A stretch of 64,000 nt of DNA. Origin: an uncultured Eubacteriales bacterium. GTDB lineage: Bacteria > Bacillota > Clostridia > Oscillospirales > Acutalibacteraceae. Below the pieces are notes generated by a model. That model had not been told where the DNA came from. It did no database searches and worked only from the letters and a program-made list of their open reading frames with translations. Shown in pieces: positions 15,824 through 23,805 of the stretch. Every line of letters begins with the position of its first letter. Within the stretch, counting starts at the first letter, position 1. A program made the position numbers and the translations under genes. The stretch lies in the NCBI GenBank assembly GCA_934561055.1, contig CAKTFN010000004.1, positions 62,001 through 126,000 of the forward strand. Direction: 5' to 3'.

Positions 15824-18403
15824 ATGAAAAAATGTTTACGAACAGGCAAAAAAGCTCTCTCTGTTTTCATGGCTGTTTTGATGGCAATCACCGCAATGGT
15901 CTTTGTTGCACCGCAGAAAACCGCTGCCGCCGACGGAGAGACTGCTGACCATGTTCATGATTTTCACGGAACCGAAACGGTTATCAAGCAGGCAACCTGC
16001 ACTCTCGACGGAGAAAAAACCGTCAAGTGTACCCGCTGCGATGTTACAGAAACTCAGGTTATCCCCAAAACGGGTCATAATTATGTTGCCAAAGAAAGCG
16101 TTGCTCCGACCTGCACAAGCAGCGGATACGACGTAATGGTTTGTCAGAACGACGCAACTCACACATATAATCGCTATGACGCTTCAAAGCCCGCAAAGGG
16201 TCACACCTGGAGCGAATGGACGGTTGTTACCGCTTCGACGAACGACACCGCCGGACTCATGAAACGCACCTGCTCAGTTGCCGGATGCGGCGCCGAGGAG
16301 ACGGCCGAAATTCCTGCCGGCAACCACGTTTTTGCGGCGGCCGGAAAGGTTGTAAAAGAAGCAACCTGCAAGGAAAACGGACTCGTTGAATTCACCTGCA
16401 CCGCTCATGTTGACGCAAACGGAAACAATACCTGCGGCGTTAAGGTTACCGTTGAATCGGAAAAGAAAGCTCATACATACAAGACTGAAGTCGTTACCGC
16501 AAACTGCCATAAGAAAGGCTCAATCACCACAAAATGTACTGTCTGCGGTGAAGTTCTTTATAAGGAAGAAACCGAAAAGACTTCACACAGTTGGAGCAAT
16601 TGGACCGTTACAAAAGAACCGACATGCGACAAAGATAACGGCGAAGGCTTGAAAGTCAGAGTCTGCAAACTTTGCGGCGATAAGGAAGAAGAAGTTATTC
16701 CCAAGCTTGCCGACCATGATTATGCAAAGACCGTTATTCCCGCAACCTGCACCGAACGCGGTTACACAATATTTACCTGCAAACGTTGCGGTGTATTATA
16801 CAGAGACCTCTTCACTCCGGCTCTCGGTCATGATTTTGACGAGGGTGTTTATGAAGCTCCGACCTGCACAACTCCCGGAAGAATTAAGTATACCTGCAAA
16901 AGAGTTCTTGAAGGCGTAGCCTGCGATTACTTCTACTATGACGAAATCGACGGCGAACCGGCGACCGGCCATTCATTTTCCGAGTGGGAATATGTTGCCC
17001 ATCCGACGGCAGAAAACGCTTTTGCAAAGAAGCGTGTTTGTCTCAACGGCGGCTGCACCTATTGGGAATATGAAGCCGGCGAAGGCGAAAGCGCAGACAA
17101 TGGCGTAAACGTTTATTACCGTGTCAACTTCTTCAACGAATGGAAGACTGCCAAGTTTGAAACCCTTTCGGATCACAGAATGACAATCGATCCCGCAACT
17201 TATACTCAGCTTGCAAAAACATATAAGACCGAAACTCTTGCAACTCTTTATGTTCTCAAGGGAAAAAGTGTCGAATATCCCGTTAAGGGCGAACCCGTTC
17301 GCGATAAGGACAGAGATTACGGTGCATATACCTTTGAAGGTTGGACAACAAAGAAGGGTCAGGCGGCTCTTGACAAAGACAAGGACGCATATCCCGCAGA
17401 AACCGCCGACCTCTCCTCAATCACCGCAAACACAGATTTCTACGCTCTTTTCAGATGCAAGGAAGTTTATTATCACGTAAGATTCGTCAATGCCGACGGA
17501 ACACCGATTACGAGAGTTCTTGATGTTCTTCACGGTCACAGTGTGGAATATCCGAACGCAATCGGAACTCCGACTCTTGCCGATAATGTTTATTACAAAT
17601 ATTCGTTTAAGGGCTGGGCATACAATCCCAAGACGGTTTATGACAACACAGCGATTTTTGCCGAGTATAACGCAACCGCAAAAAAATATGTCATTGTTTA
17701 TCACGACTGGAACGGTACCGAACTCGGAAGAGAAGAAATCAGCTACGGCCAGAAGGCTGTCAATGTTCCGGAAGTTAAGGAAAGACCCGAAGACTCAACC
17801 TATATTTATAAGTTCCTCAACGAATGGACGCTCGTCACCGGAGTCAGCGTTAATCTCAACGCTTTCACCGCTTCAATCAGCGACTCAACTCCCGAAGGAA
17901 CCGAAATCAACATCTATGCAAAGCATTCGCAGCGCATGAAGGTTTACAAGCTTCAGCTCATTGTTCTTGATCCGTACAATCAGAACCTTGCCGGCGCAAA
18001 CATTCAGATTACCGACAGCAAGGGACAGCTTGTTGCAACGGCAAAAACCGATGATTTGGGCGTTGCGGATATCAGCCTTAACTACAGCACCGTTTACGGA
18101 ATCAAAATTTCAAGAGGAAATTATGCCTTTGAAGGAACCTTCACTTATGCAAACGAAGGAACGATGAAGATTTATCCGACCGAAGGCGAACGAAGCTATC
18201 AGGGAATCGTCACACTCAAGGACTATACCGGAAGCGATATGCCGGTTGACAAAAAATGCAAGTGCATCTGCCACACCTTCCTTGGCGGACTTTGGATTTC
18301 TGTTTTGAATATTCTTTACAGCGTTTTCAGAGTCAGACACGTTTGCTGCTATGATATGTTCATCGTTCACGGCGACAAACTTAAGTACGGCCCGAACACC
18401 TGA
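15824..18403 (+). CDS. Secreted surface protein, Cys-x2-Cys repeats plus InlB-like repeats
   Basis: This 859-residue paralogue of the upstream giant protein shares its signal peptide pattern (RTGKKALSVF, cleavage near residue 36). Residues about 40-420 hold eight or nine Cys-x2-Cys modules of the TC-x3-G type; about 440-720 contain three InlB/Flg_new-like beta repeats (EGW, KGW and NEW aromatic turns); about 735-805 a transthyretin-like or carboxypeptidase-regulatory domain (GANIQITDSKGQLV). The C terminus again has CKCICH, a hydrophobic amphipathic segment and a CC pair, but no sortase motif. SD AAAGGAGG. Likely surface exposed; the gene pair may arise from duplication. Ligand unknown. Confidence 0.85.
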   Translation: MKKCLRTGKKALSVFMAVLMAITAMVFVAPQKTAAADGETADHVHDFHGTETVIKQATCTLDGEKTVKCTRCDVTETQVIPKTGHNYVAKESVAPTCTSSGYDVMVCQNDATHTYNRYDASKPAKGHTWSEWTVVTASTNDTAGLMKRTCSVAGCGAEETAEIPAGNHVFAAAGKVVKEATCKENGLVEFTCTAHVDANGNNTCGVKVTVESEKKAHTYKTEVVTANCHKKGSITTKCTVCGEVLYKEETEKTSHSWSNWTVTKEPTCDKDNGEGLKVRVCKLCGDKEEEVIPKLADHDYAKTVIPATCTERGYTIFTCKRCGVLYRDLFTPALGHDFDEGVYEAPTCTTPGRIKYTCKRVLEGVACDYFYYDEIDGEPATGHSFSEWEYVAHPTAENAFAKKRVCLNGGCTYWEYEAGEGESADNGVNVYYRVNFFNEWKTAKFETLSDHRMTIDPATYTQLAKTYKTETLATLYVLKGKSVEYPVKGEPVRDKDRDYGAYTFEGWTTKKGQAALDKDKDAYPAETADLSSITANTDFYALFRCKEVYYHVRFVNADGTPITRVLDVLHGHSVEYPNAIGTPTLADNVYYKYSFKGWAYNPKTVYDNTAIFAEYNATAKKYVIVYHDWNGTELGREEISYGQKAVNVPEVKERPEDSTYIYKFLNEWTLVTGVSVNLNAFTASISDSTPEGTEINIYAKHSQRMKVYKLQLIVLDPYNQNLAGANIQITDSKGQLVATAKTDDLGVADISLNYSTVYGIKISRGNYAFEGTFTYANEGTMKIYPTEGERSYQGIVTLKDYTGSDMPVDKKCKCICHTFLGGLWISVLNILYSVFRVRHVCCYDMFIVHGDKLKYGPNT

Positions 18404-18421
18404 TGAAAAGCGAATAAAAAA

Positions 18422-18447
18422 GGGGTCGCCGCTTTTGCGGCGGCCTC
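18422..18447 (+). terminator. Probable terminator
   Basis: An 11-bp stem (GGGGTCGCCGC with GCGGCGGCCTC, TTTT loop) directly after the stop of the 15824 gene. The T tail is poor (ATACTGTTT), so efficiency is uncertain. Confidence 0.6.
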
Positions 18448-18617
18448 ATACTGTTTGAAGCCGATTTTTCGGACAAAAAATTATATTTCGGACAAAATTA
18501 GACAAAAGATAAAAAAATGTATAAATGTTTATTCTTTGTTTTTATTCTGTTCACAAATCTGTATAGTGTCGTTGATATTATACCCGATGAAGAAAACATT
18601 AATAAGGAGACAAAATT

Positions 18618-18722
18618 ATGAACATCGACATCAGCAAAATTCTTGAAATCATCAATATGATTATGGGACTCTTCAAGGCTCTTCTTGAAAAGAAAGAAGA
18701 CGTTGACGGAACTCTTAAATAA
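18618..18722 (+). CDS. Small amphipathic peptide, 34 aa
   Basis: The ORF has SD AAGGAGA seven bases before the ATG and is followed by its own terminator. The peptide (MNIDISKILEIINMIMGLF..., tail KKEDVDGTLK) forms a helix with Ile/Leu/Met on one face and a charged C-terminal tail, with no signal peptide. It resembles the peptides at 48257 and 48559 in size, layout and the GLFKALLEK / GMFALLKEI pattern. By form it recalls phenol-soluble-modulin-like or leaderless-bacteriocin-like peptides, but no family is recognised and the function is unknown. Confidence 0.6.
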   Translation: MNIDISKILEIINMIMGLFKALLEKKEDVDGTLK

Positions 18723-18735
18723 GAAAACCAAACGC

Positions 18736-18768
18736 TCTGTCCCGATTCTTTTCGGGACAGATTTTTTT
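18736..18768 (+). terminator. Terminator of the 34-aa peptide gene
   Basis: TCTGTCCCGA pairs with TCGGGACAGA around a 6-nt loop and is followed by seven T. Confidence 0.85.
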
Positions 18769-18812
18769 ATTTATAGCGGATTTGCTTTTGAAAATTTGAA
18801 AGGATGAAACCA

Positions 18813-19355
18813 ATGATAAGAAAAGCACAGCCGAAAGACATTGATTCGATTGAAAACATCTATGAAAAAATTCATGAAAAAGAGGCTTCAAAGGAGTTTT
18901 CAACCGGATGGATAAAAGGTGTCTATCCGACAAGAGAAACGGCGGAATCGGCACTGAAACGGGACGATCTTTTCGTTTTTGAAGAGGACGGAAGCATTGT
19001 TGCTTCGGCGATAATCAATCAAATTCAGCCGGAGGCCTATTTTGACGGAAACTGGTTTTACGGCGCAAAAGACGATGAAATTATGGTTCTCCACACGCTG
19101 ACTGTTTTACCCGACGCCGGAAAAAGGGGAGTCGGAAGAAAATTCGTTGAGTTCTATGAAAAATATGCGGCCGAAAACGGTTGCACCTCTTTGCGGATGG
19201 ATACGAACGAAAGGAACGTGATTGCCCGTTCGTTTTATAAAAAACTCGGATTCGGAGAAGCCGGAATTGTTCCGTGCAATTTCAACGGAATACCTGGTGT
19301 GAAGCTTGTTCTTCTTGAAAAGCCGGTTGAAAAACAAAAAAATGCTGCAACATGA
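18813..19355 (+). CDS. GNAT family N-acetyltransferase
   Basis: A 180-residue cytoplasmic enzyme transferring an acetyl group from acetyl-CoA to an unknown amine. The GNAT core is visible: beta4 with LHTLTVLPDAGKRGVGRK (acetyl-CoA loop R-x2-G-x-G/K near residue 104) and the NVIARSFYKKLGF motif near residue 140. The start at 18813 has SD GAAAGG at proper spacing; the ATG at 18804 is too close to it. It forms a single unit, convergent with the XRE regulator. The substrate cannot be told from sequence. Confidence 0.9.
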   Translation: MIRKAQPKDIDSIENIYEKIHEKEASKEFSTGWIKGVYPTRETAESALKRDDLFVFEEDGSIVASAIINQIQPEAYFDGNWFYGAKDDEIMVLHTLTVLPDAGKRGVGRKFVEFYEKYAAENGCTSLRMDTNERNVIARSFYKKLGFGEAGIVPCNFNGIPGVKLVLLEKPVEKQKNAAT

Positions 19356-19378
19356 TTTTTTGTGTTGCAGCATTTTTC
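19341..19378. terminator. Bidirectional terminator
   Basis: A 12-bp stem AATGCTGCAACA / TGTTGCAGCATT with A and T runs on both sides, between the convergent acetyltransferase and XRE regulator genes. Confidence 0.85.
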
Positions 19379-19712
19379 ATTTCTTTTTGTATTCATCGAT
19401 TTCAGTCAAAATTTTGAAAAGGCGTTCCTGTTCGGCGGGTGTTTTTTCAAGCAAAAATTCATAGCACTTGAGCGGTGTGCTCATTTCTTCGCCGGAATGG
19501 GGAAGCTTTTCAAAAAGCGTTGAAAGCTCAATTCCAAGGCCGGACGCAATGCGTTCAATGCTGATGATTGTTGCGTTCCTTTCGCCGCGTTCAACCTGAC
19601 CGATGTAACCGGGGTGACAGTCTGCTAATTCAGCAAGTTTTTCTTGACTTAGCCCTTTTTTCAATCTATATTTGCGGATTCTTTGCCCAATGATATTAGT
19701 CAATTCACTCAT
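19377..19712 (-). CDS. XRE-family HTH transcriptional regulator
   Basis: This 111-residue DNA-binding protein has a Cro/CI-type HTH at residues about 8-62 (KGLSQEKLAELADCHPGYIG recognition region, then VERGERNATIISIERIASGLGI). A short acidic C-terminal helix (about 75-111) may dimerise. The start at 19712 follows SD GGGAGGA; an earlier ATG five codons upstream overlaps that SD. No partner gene (toxin, phage) is adjacent; the target is unknown. Confidence 0.88.
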   Translation of the reverse strand: MSELTNIIGQRIRKYRLKKGLSQEKLAELADCHPGYIGQVERGERNATIISIERIASGLGIELSTLFEKLPHSGEEMSTPLKCYEFLLEKTPAEQERLFKILTEIDEYKKK

Positions 19713-20215
19713 CACATATCCTCCCACAAATATAGTCTATAAATATTGAAAAAAATATTCTACAAACTATTGATAATTTTTGAAAGGGAGAGCATACTAT
19801 GAATAACATTTCAAGCTTATCAGTGCTCATAGTATAGATATGATTATAAAATTCTGTGTTATTGTATTTCGACGCTTTGAAGGCAAAGCGGAAATTTTGT
19901 TTTTTTAGTGAAGGGTAATTGGGTACCGTATTATGTTTATGCAATGCTTCCGTTTTGCCTTCAAAGTGCCGAAATTTTTTAACGGACGGTTTTCCGCCCG
20001 TTATTTTTTTGCCCTTGGATAATCCGTATCGCATAATTTGTATGAGTGCGACCGGATTAAGCATTGTTGCTATAATGCGAACGCAGAATGATATTTGCAG
20101 GGGCGTATTGTGAGGCACCCGTGAAATATGAATGTTTGCACCGAGTAGATTCAGATGAAAATATACGGCTTGTTTCGTATGGTTCGCTGCAGATCCGACC
20201 CGAACCGACCGATTA
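19713..20215. other. Gene-free stretch with a 27-bp inverted repeat
   Basis: No convincing gene. It contains a 9-bp inverted repeat ATACTATGA/TCATAGTAT (about 19794-19838) and an imperfect 27-bp inverted repeat (19867-19893 with 19948-19974, 24 of 27 matching, core CTTTGAAGGCAAA) separated by 54 bp. A hairpin AACGG-CGG/CCG-CCCGTT with a T run follows near 19980-20008. It could be a small RNA with terminator or the relic of a small mobile element. A 12-codon frame at 19800 with a fair SD is not called. Confidence 0.4.
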
Positions 20216-20256
20216 AAAAAGCTGCCGCAAACATTCTGCTTGCGACAGCTTTTTGA
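20216..20256. terminator. Terminator of the M28 peptidase gene
   Basis: AAAAAGCTG-CGCAA pairs with TTGCG-CAGCTTTTT (one mismatch), with A/T runs on both sides. Confidence 0.8.
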
Positions 20257-20272
20257 TTTTGTTGTTTATCGC

Positions 20273-21514
20273 TTACTGTTTTGCGCCGTTGTCGAACATT
20301 TCAAGAGCCTTGACCGAAGCCGCAAAGCAGCCTGCAAGACCTTCTTCGTTCATGTTGTCATATGTATCGCGGCGGGTGTGATAGTAATCTTCAAGCTTGT
20401 GATTAAGGCCGGTTACGCCTGTTGCACGGAAACCTGCCTGAGCAAAGGCCGCCGAGTCGGTTGCTCCGCCGAGCGGGGGAACCATGCCTTTTTTGCAAGG
20501 AATGCCGAGTTCTTTTGCGGCTTCCATGAAGAGGTCGGAAACGTCTTTGTCTGCGGCAACGGTTGCGTTAAGGTCACGGTAGTTTACCATGAGATACTTC
20601 GGGTCGTGAATTGTGTCATAGGAGAAGATGAAGGTCGGAACGTCGTCAAATTCGCCCTTGTGCTTTTCGCACCAGGCTTTTGCACCGCGAAGCCCCGCTT
20701 CTTCGCTTCCGGTGAGAACAACGCCGAGTTCGGTGTTTTCAAGTTCGATTCCTGCATCCTTGAGATACTTGAGAACGGCAATACCCATGTAGCAGCCTGA
20801 AAGGTTGTCGTTTGCGCCGTCAACAACTCGGCGGTAGTTGACCATGAAGTAAAGTCCAATGAGGAACGGAACGAAGATGAGTCCCCACAATGCCGCTTTT
20901 GCAAAAGGACTGTCAAGTCCGATTTTTGCAAAACCGATTCCGTTTTGAGTGATGAAGACGATTGAAAGAACGAGATAGTAAAGAGCGCCGACGCCGCAGA
21001 TGATTGCGTGACCTTCAAAGCCGACTCCGCCGAGCTTGTAGTTCACGGGCCATTCCCACGCAGCGTCGGGGTGACCGTTGAAAATTACTCTTCTTTTTGT
21101 TTCGCCGGTGCATTTTTTGATTGCGGTAACGTTGTGGCCGGTTTTCTCTTTGAAGAACGGGTCAACAACTTTTTTGTATGTTCCGAATTCAAGAAGCGCA
21201 AGACCGAGACCGACAATAATCAGAACGATTGAAATGATCGGGCAGAAGAAAAAGAGAACGATTGCGGCAAGAACAAAGGTGAGCGTGAAGAAAAGCCAAC
21301 CGTAAAATGCGCCTGGGTGTTCTTTGAAAGATTCAACGTCTGCTCTGTCGCAGCCGCAATCTTTTTTGAGAACGTCGGCCATGTATTCACAGGCTTGTTC
21401 TTCGCCCTTTGAGCCGGGGCTGCGCTTTTCAAAGGTCTTGATGATATGAGTAATCTCTTTGACCATGTAAGCGGCAGCTTCATTCTTTTTGTCGATGATT
21501 TTTGAAAGATCCAT
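20273..21514 (-). CDS. Membrane-embedded M28 family peptidase
   Basis: A 413-residue zinc aminopeptidase-like enzyme. Putative zinc and catalytic residues appear in order: H148 in NGHPDAAWE, D236 in GANDNLSG, E271-E272 in GSEEAG, D300 in SYDT, and H379 in YHTRRDT, matching the M28 plan. Two membrane segments at about 73-110 are inserted before the catalytic core and two more (about 172-190, 206-226) interrupt it between the first and second zinc ligands, which is unusual for M28. SD AAAAGGAG. It follows mltG by 67 bp on the same strand and may share its transcript. Substrate unknown. Confidence 0.85.
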   Translation of the reverse strand: MDLSKIIDKKNEAAAYMVKEITHIIKTFEKRSPGSKGEEQACEYMADVLKKDCGCDRADVESFKEHPGAFYGWLFFTLTFVLAAIVLFFFCPIISIVLIIVGLGLALLEFGTYKKVVDPFFKEKTGHNVTAIKKCTGETKRRVIFNGHPDAAWEWPVNYKLGGVGFEGHAIICGVGALYYLVLSIVFITQNGIGFAKIGLDSPFAKAALWGLIFVPFLIGLYFMVNYRRVVDGANDNLSGCYMGIAVLKYLKDAGIELENTELGVVLTGSEEAGLRGAKAWCEKHKGEFDDVPTFIFSYDTIHDPKYLMVNYRDLNATVAADKDVSDLFMEAAKELGIPCKKGMVPPLGGATDSAAFAQAGFRATGVTGLNHKLEDYYHTRRDTYDNMNEEGLAGCFAASVKALEMFDNGAKQ

Positions 21515-21581
21515 GAAAAATCTCCTTTTAATAAAAATTTACTCTGATATATTACCACATCTCAATAAGGTATTCAAGCGT

Positions 21582-22421
21582 TTAAAACTCAATTCCGCAT
21601 TTTTTACAGTTTTTAAGATGTTCTTCATAAGTTGAAGCGTAATAGTAATTCCAGTCCTTGTCTGTGACAAAATAGAAGTAATCCGTGTCTTCGGGATAAA
21701 GGGCGGCATTGATTGCGTCGAGACCGGGATTGCAGATTGCGCCGACGGGAACTCCGCTTTTTTTGTATGTGTTGTAATATTCCGAAAAGCGTGTTTTGTC
21801 TCCGTCGAGATAGGGTGAATCAAGGATGTTTTCGTTGACGTAATTGATTGTGACGTCGCACTGAAGTTTTCCGTAATCCGGACTTTCAATGCGGTTATGA
21901 AGAACCGAAGAAACTTTTCCCATCTCTTTTTTGTCTCCGGCTTCCGCCTGAATGACCGAAGCGAGAGAAATGATTTCATCGATTGAATAACCGAGCTTTT
22001 TCGCTCTTTCTTTCATTTCGTCCGTGAGTTTGCTTTTTGCGTTTGAAAGGAAACGGGAAATTGCGCTTTCGGCGCTTTCTCCCTTATAAAACTCATATGT
22101 GTCGGGGAAAATATAACCCTCAAGCAAGAAAGCACGGTTTTCGGTGTTTTCCGTTTCGGAGAGAAACCCGTATTCTTTGGCGAGTTCTTTGCTTTGAGCG
22201 GCTTTCATAAAATCGGCGGCGGAGCAGACCTTGTTTTCTTCAAGCCTTTCGGCAATTTCGAGCGCAGTGTAACCTTCCGGAAAAGTGACCGTAACGGTGA
22301 GCGATTCGGTTGTTGTTTCCGGCTTTGAAGAAGTGGTTTCGGTGAACGCATTTTTGTTTACGCAGCCTAAAAGGGAAAGAGAAAAAGAGAGTATTAATAT
22401 GACAGATAAAAATTTTTTCAT
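21582..22421 (-). CDS. mltG: Endolytic murein transglycosylase MltG (YceG-like), lipoprotein form
   Basis: Cleaves nascent peptidoglycan strands at the outer face of the membrane. A 279-residue protein with lipobox LLGC (Cys20), a Ser/Thr linker, then the YceG domain: TFPEGYTALEIAERL (about 47-60), FLLEGYIFPDTYEF (about 98-111), catalytic Glu160 in IQAEAGD and the C-terminal YFVTDKDWNYYYASTYEEH block. Most MltG are anchored by a transmembrane helix; here a lipid anchor replaces it. The start at 22421 has SD GGGAGG; a longer frame upstream lacks one. Confidence 0.92.
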   Translation of the reverse strand: MKKFLSVILILSFSLSLLGCVNKNAFTETTSSKPETTTESLTVTVTFPEGYTALEIAERLEENKVCSAADFMKAAQSKELAKEYGFLSETENTENRAFLLEGYIFPDTYEFYKGESAESAISRFLSNAKSKLTDEMKERAKKLGYSIDEIISLASVIQAEAGDKKEMGKVSSVLHNRIESPDYGKLQCDVTINYVNENILDSPYLDGDKTRFSEYYNTYKKSGVPVGAICNPGLDAINAALYPEDTDYFYFVTDKDWNYYYASTYEEHLKNCKKCGIEF

Positions 22422-22565
22422 TTTGAACCTCCCGGATTTTTTCGATTTTGCTCTTTGAGTATAGCATAAAGAACCTAAAAACAAAAGAAAACGCAAAAAA
22501 ATTAAGAAAAAATTGATATTAATCGTCCTTTTCAAAGGAAAAGGAACAGTAATTTCAAAAAACAC

Positions 22566-22594
22566 TTGAAAAACTCAGCCGTTTGTTATAAAAT
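22566..22594 (+). promoter_or_regulatory. efp promoter
   Basis: TTGAAA (22566-22571), 17-bp spacer, TAAAAT (22589-22594). The leader is short, about 30 nt, with SD GGAGG. Confidence 0.7.
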
Positions 22595-22628
22595 AGAAGC
22601 GTAATTTTTATATTCGGAGGAATACTAA

Positions 22629-23186
22629 ATGGTATCAGCAGGCGATTTCAGAAACGGCGTTACTTTTGAAATGGAAGGTAACGTTCTTCAGATCATCGAA
22701 TTTCAGCACGTTAAGCCCGGAAAGGGTGCTGCCTTTGTTCGTGCAAAGGTAAGAAACGTTATCACGGGTTCGGTTGTTGAGCGTACTTTCAACCCGAACG
22801 ATAAGTTCCCGACCGCTTTCGTTGAAAGAAAGGATATGGAATATTCCTATAACGACGGCGGACTTTATTACTTCATGGATCCGGAAAGCTATGAGCTTAT
22901 CCCCATCAATGAAAGCGACCTTCCCGACAGCTTCAAGTTTGTCAAGGAAAACATGACCTGCAAGATTCTTTCTTACAAGGGCAACGTTTTCGGTGTTGAA
23001 CCGCCGAACTTCGTTGAACTTCAGGTTACCAAGACCGACCCCGGCTTCAAGGGCGACACCGCAACCAACACCACCAAACCCGCTACCCTTGAAACAGGTG
23101 CGGAAGTTAAGGTTCCTCTCTTCATTGACGAGGGCGAAATGATTCAGATTGACACCAGAACCGGTGAATATCTCGGCAGAGCGTAA
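22629..23186 (+). CDS. efp: Translation elongation factor EF-P
   Basis: EF-P binds ribosomes stalled at proline runs and promotes peptide bond formation. The 185-residue length and three beta-barrel domains are standard. The modification loop HVKPGKGAAF places Lys32 at the tip, the position modified in Firmicutes; no EpmA/B-type enzymes are nearby. The C-terminal IDTRTGEYLGRA is the family signature. SD GGAGG, own promoter, followed 41 bp later by the acidic CD1247-type gene, a likely operon. Confidence 0.97.
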   Translation: MVSAGDFRNGVTFEMEGNVLQIIEFQHVKPGKGAAFVRAKVRNVITGSVVERTFNPNDKFPTAFVERKDMEYSYNDGGLYYFMDPESYELIPINESDLPDSFKFVKENMTCKILSYKGNVFGVEPPNFVELQVTKTDPGFKGDTATNTTKPATLETGAEVKVPLFIDEGEMIQIDTRTGEYLGRA

Positions 23187-23227
23187 TTTCTGCCTGAAAA
23201 AACTTACTACCGAAAGGAATGAATATT

Positions 23228-23653
23228 ATGTCAGTTTCAGAAAAAGTTGCATATCTCAGAGGACTTATGGAAGGCCTTGATCTTGACGAAAACAGCAAGG
23301 AAGCAAAGCTTTTCGCCGCAATCGTTGATGCGCTTGACGACGTTGCTTCGGATCTCAGCGACCTTGAAGAAGATCTTGCAGATCTCAACGATTATGTTGA
23401 AGAAGTTGACGAAGATCTCGGCGACGTTGAAGAATTCGTTTATGACGACGACTGCTGCGACGATGACGACTGCGATTGCTGCTGTGATGATGACGACAAC
23501 TGCATCGAAGTTACTTGCCCGGCTTGCAACGAAGATATCTGCGTTGACATTGATGATATCGATGACGACGGACACGTTGATTGCCCCTGCTGCGGCGAAA
23601 CTCTTGAATTTGAAATCGAAGAAGACGAAGAAGACAAGGGTGACGACGAATAA
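23228..23653 (+). CDS. Very acidic Cys-rich CD1247-type protein
   Basis: A 141-residue cytoplasmic protein. Residues about 1-60 form an alpha-helical segment (SEKVAYLRGLMEGL, then DLEEDL heptads), typical of the conserved clostridial CD1247 N-terminal domain. The middle is almost entirely Asp with six Cys (DDDCCDDDDCDCCCDDDD). The C-terminal part has two C-x2-C knuckles (CPAC, CPCC) like a zinc ribbon, with an acidic tail. SD AAAGGA fits the 23228 start better than an ATG nine bases earlier. It lies directly behind efp. Function unknown; metal binding is likely from composition. Confidence 0.8.
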   Translation: MSVSEKVAYLRGLMEGLDLDENSKEAKLFAAIVDALDDVASDLSDLEEDLADLNDYVEEVDEDLGDVEEFVYDDDCCDDDDCDCCCDDDDNCIEVTCPACNEDICVDIDDIDDDGHVDCPCCGETLEFEIEEDEEDKGDDE

Positions 23654-23674
23654 TCGTTTGAAACTTAAAAAAAT

Positions 23675-23705
23675 AAAAGGATCGCTTCGGCGGTCCTTTT
23701 TGTTT
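23675..23705 (+). terminator. Terminator of the efp operon
   Basis: An 11-bp stem AAAAGGATCGC / GCGGTCCTTTT capped by a TTCG tetraloop, then TTTGTTTT. Confidence 0.9.
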
Positions 23706-23750
23706 TGAGCGTCTTTTTCCGGAAAACTTCTTTGAAAAAAGGGAAAGAGA

Positions 23751-23792
23751 AAAACGGCCGTGGAGAAACCGAAAGTTTCTCACAGCCGTTTT
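23751..23792 (-). terminator. Terminator of the PIG-L deacetylase gene
   Basis: AAAACGGC...GTG-AGAAAC pairs with GTTTCTCAC...GCCGTTTT around a GAAA-type loop; A/T runs on both sides allow either direction. Confidence 0.85.
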
Positions 23793-23805
23793 GGTTTATT
23801 GATTA

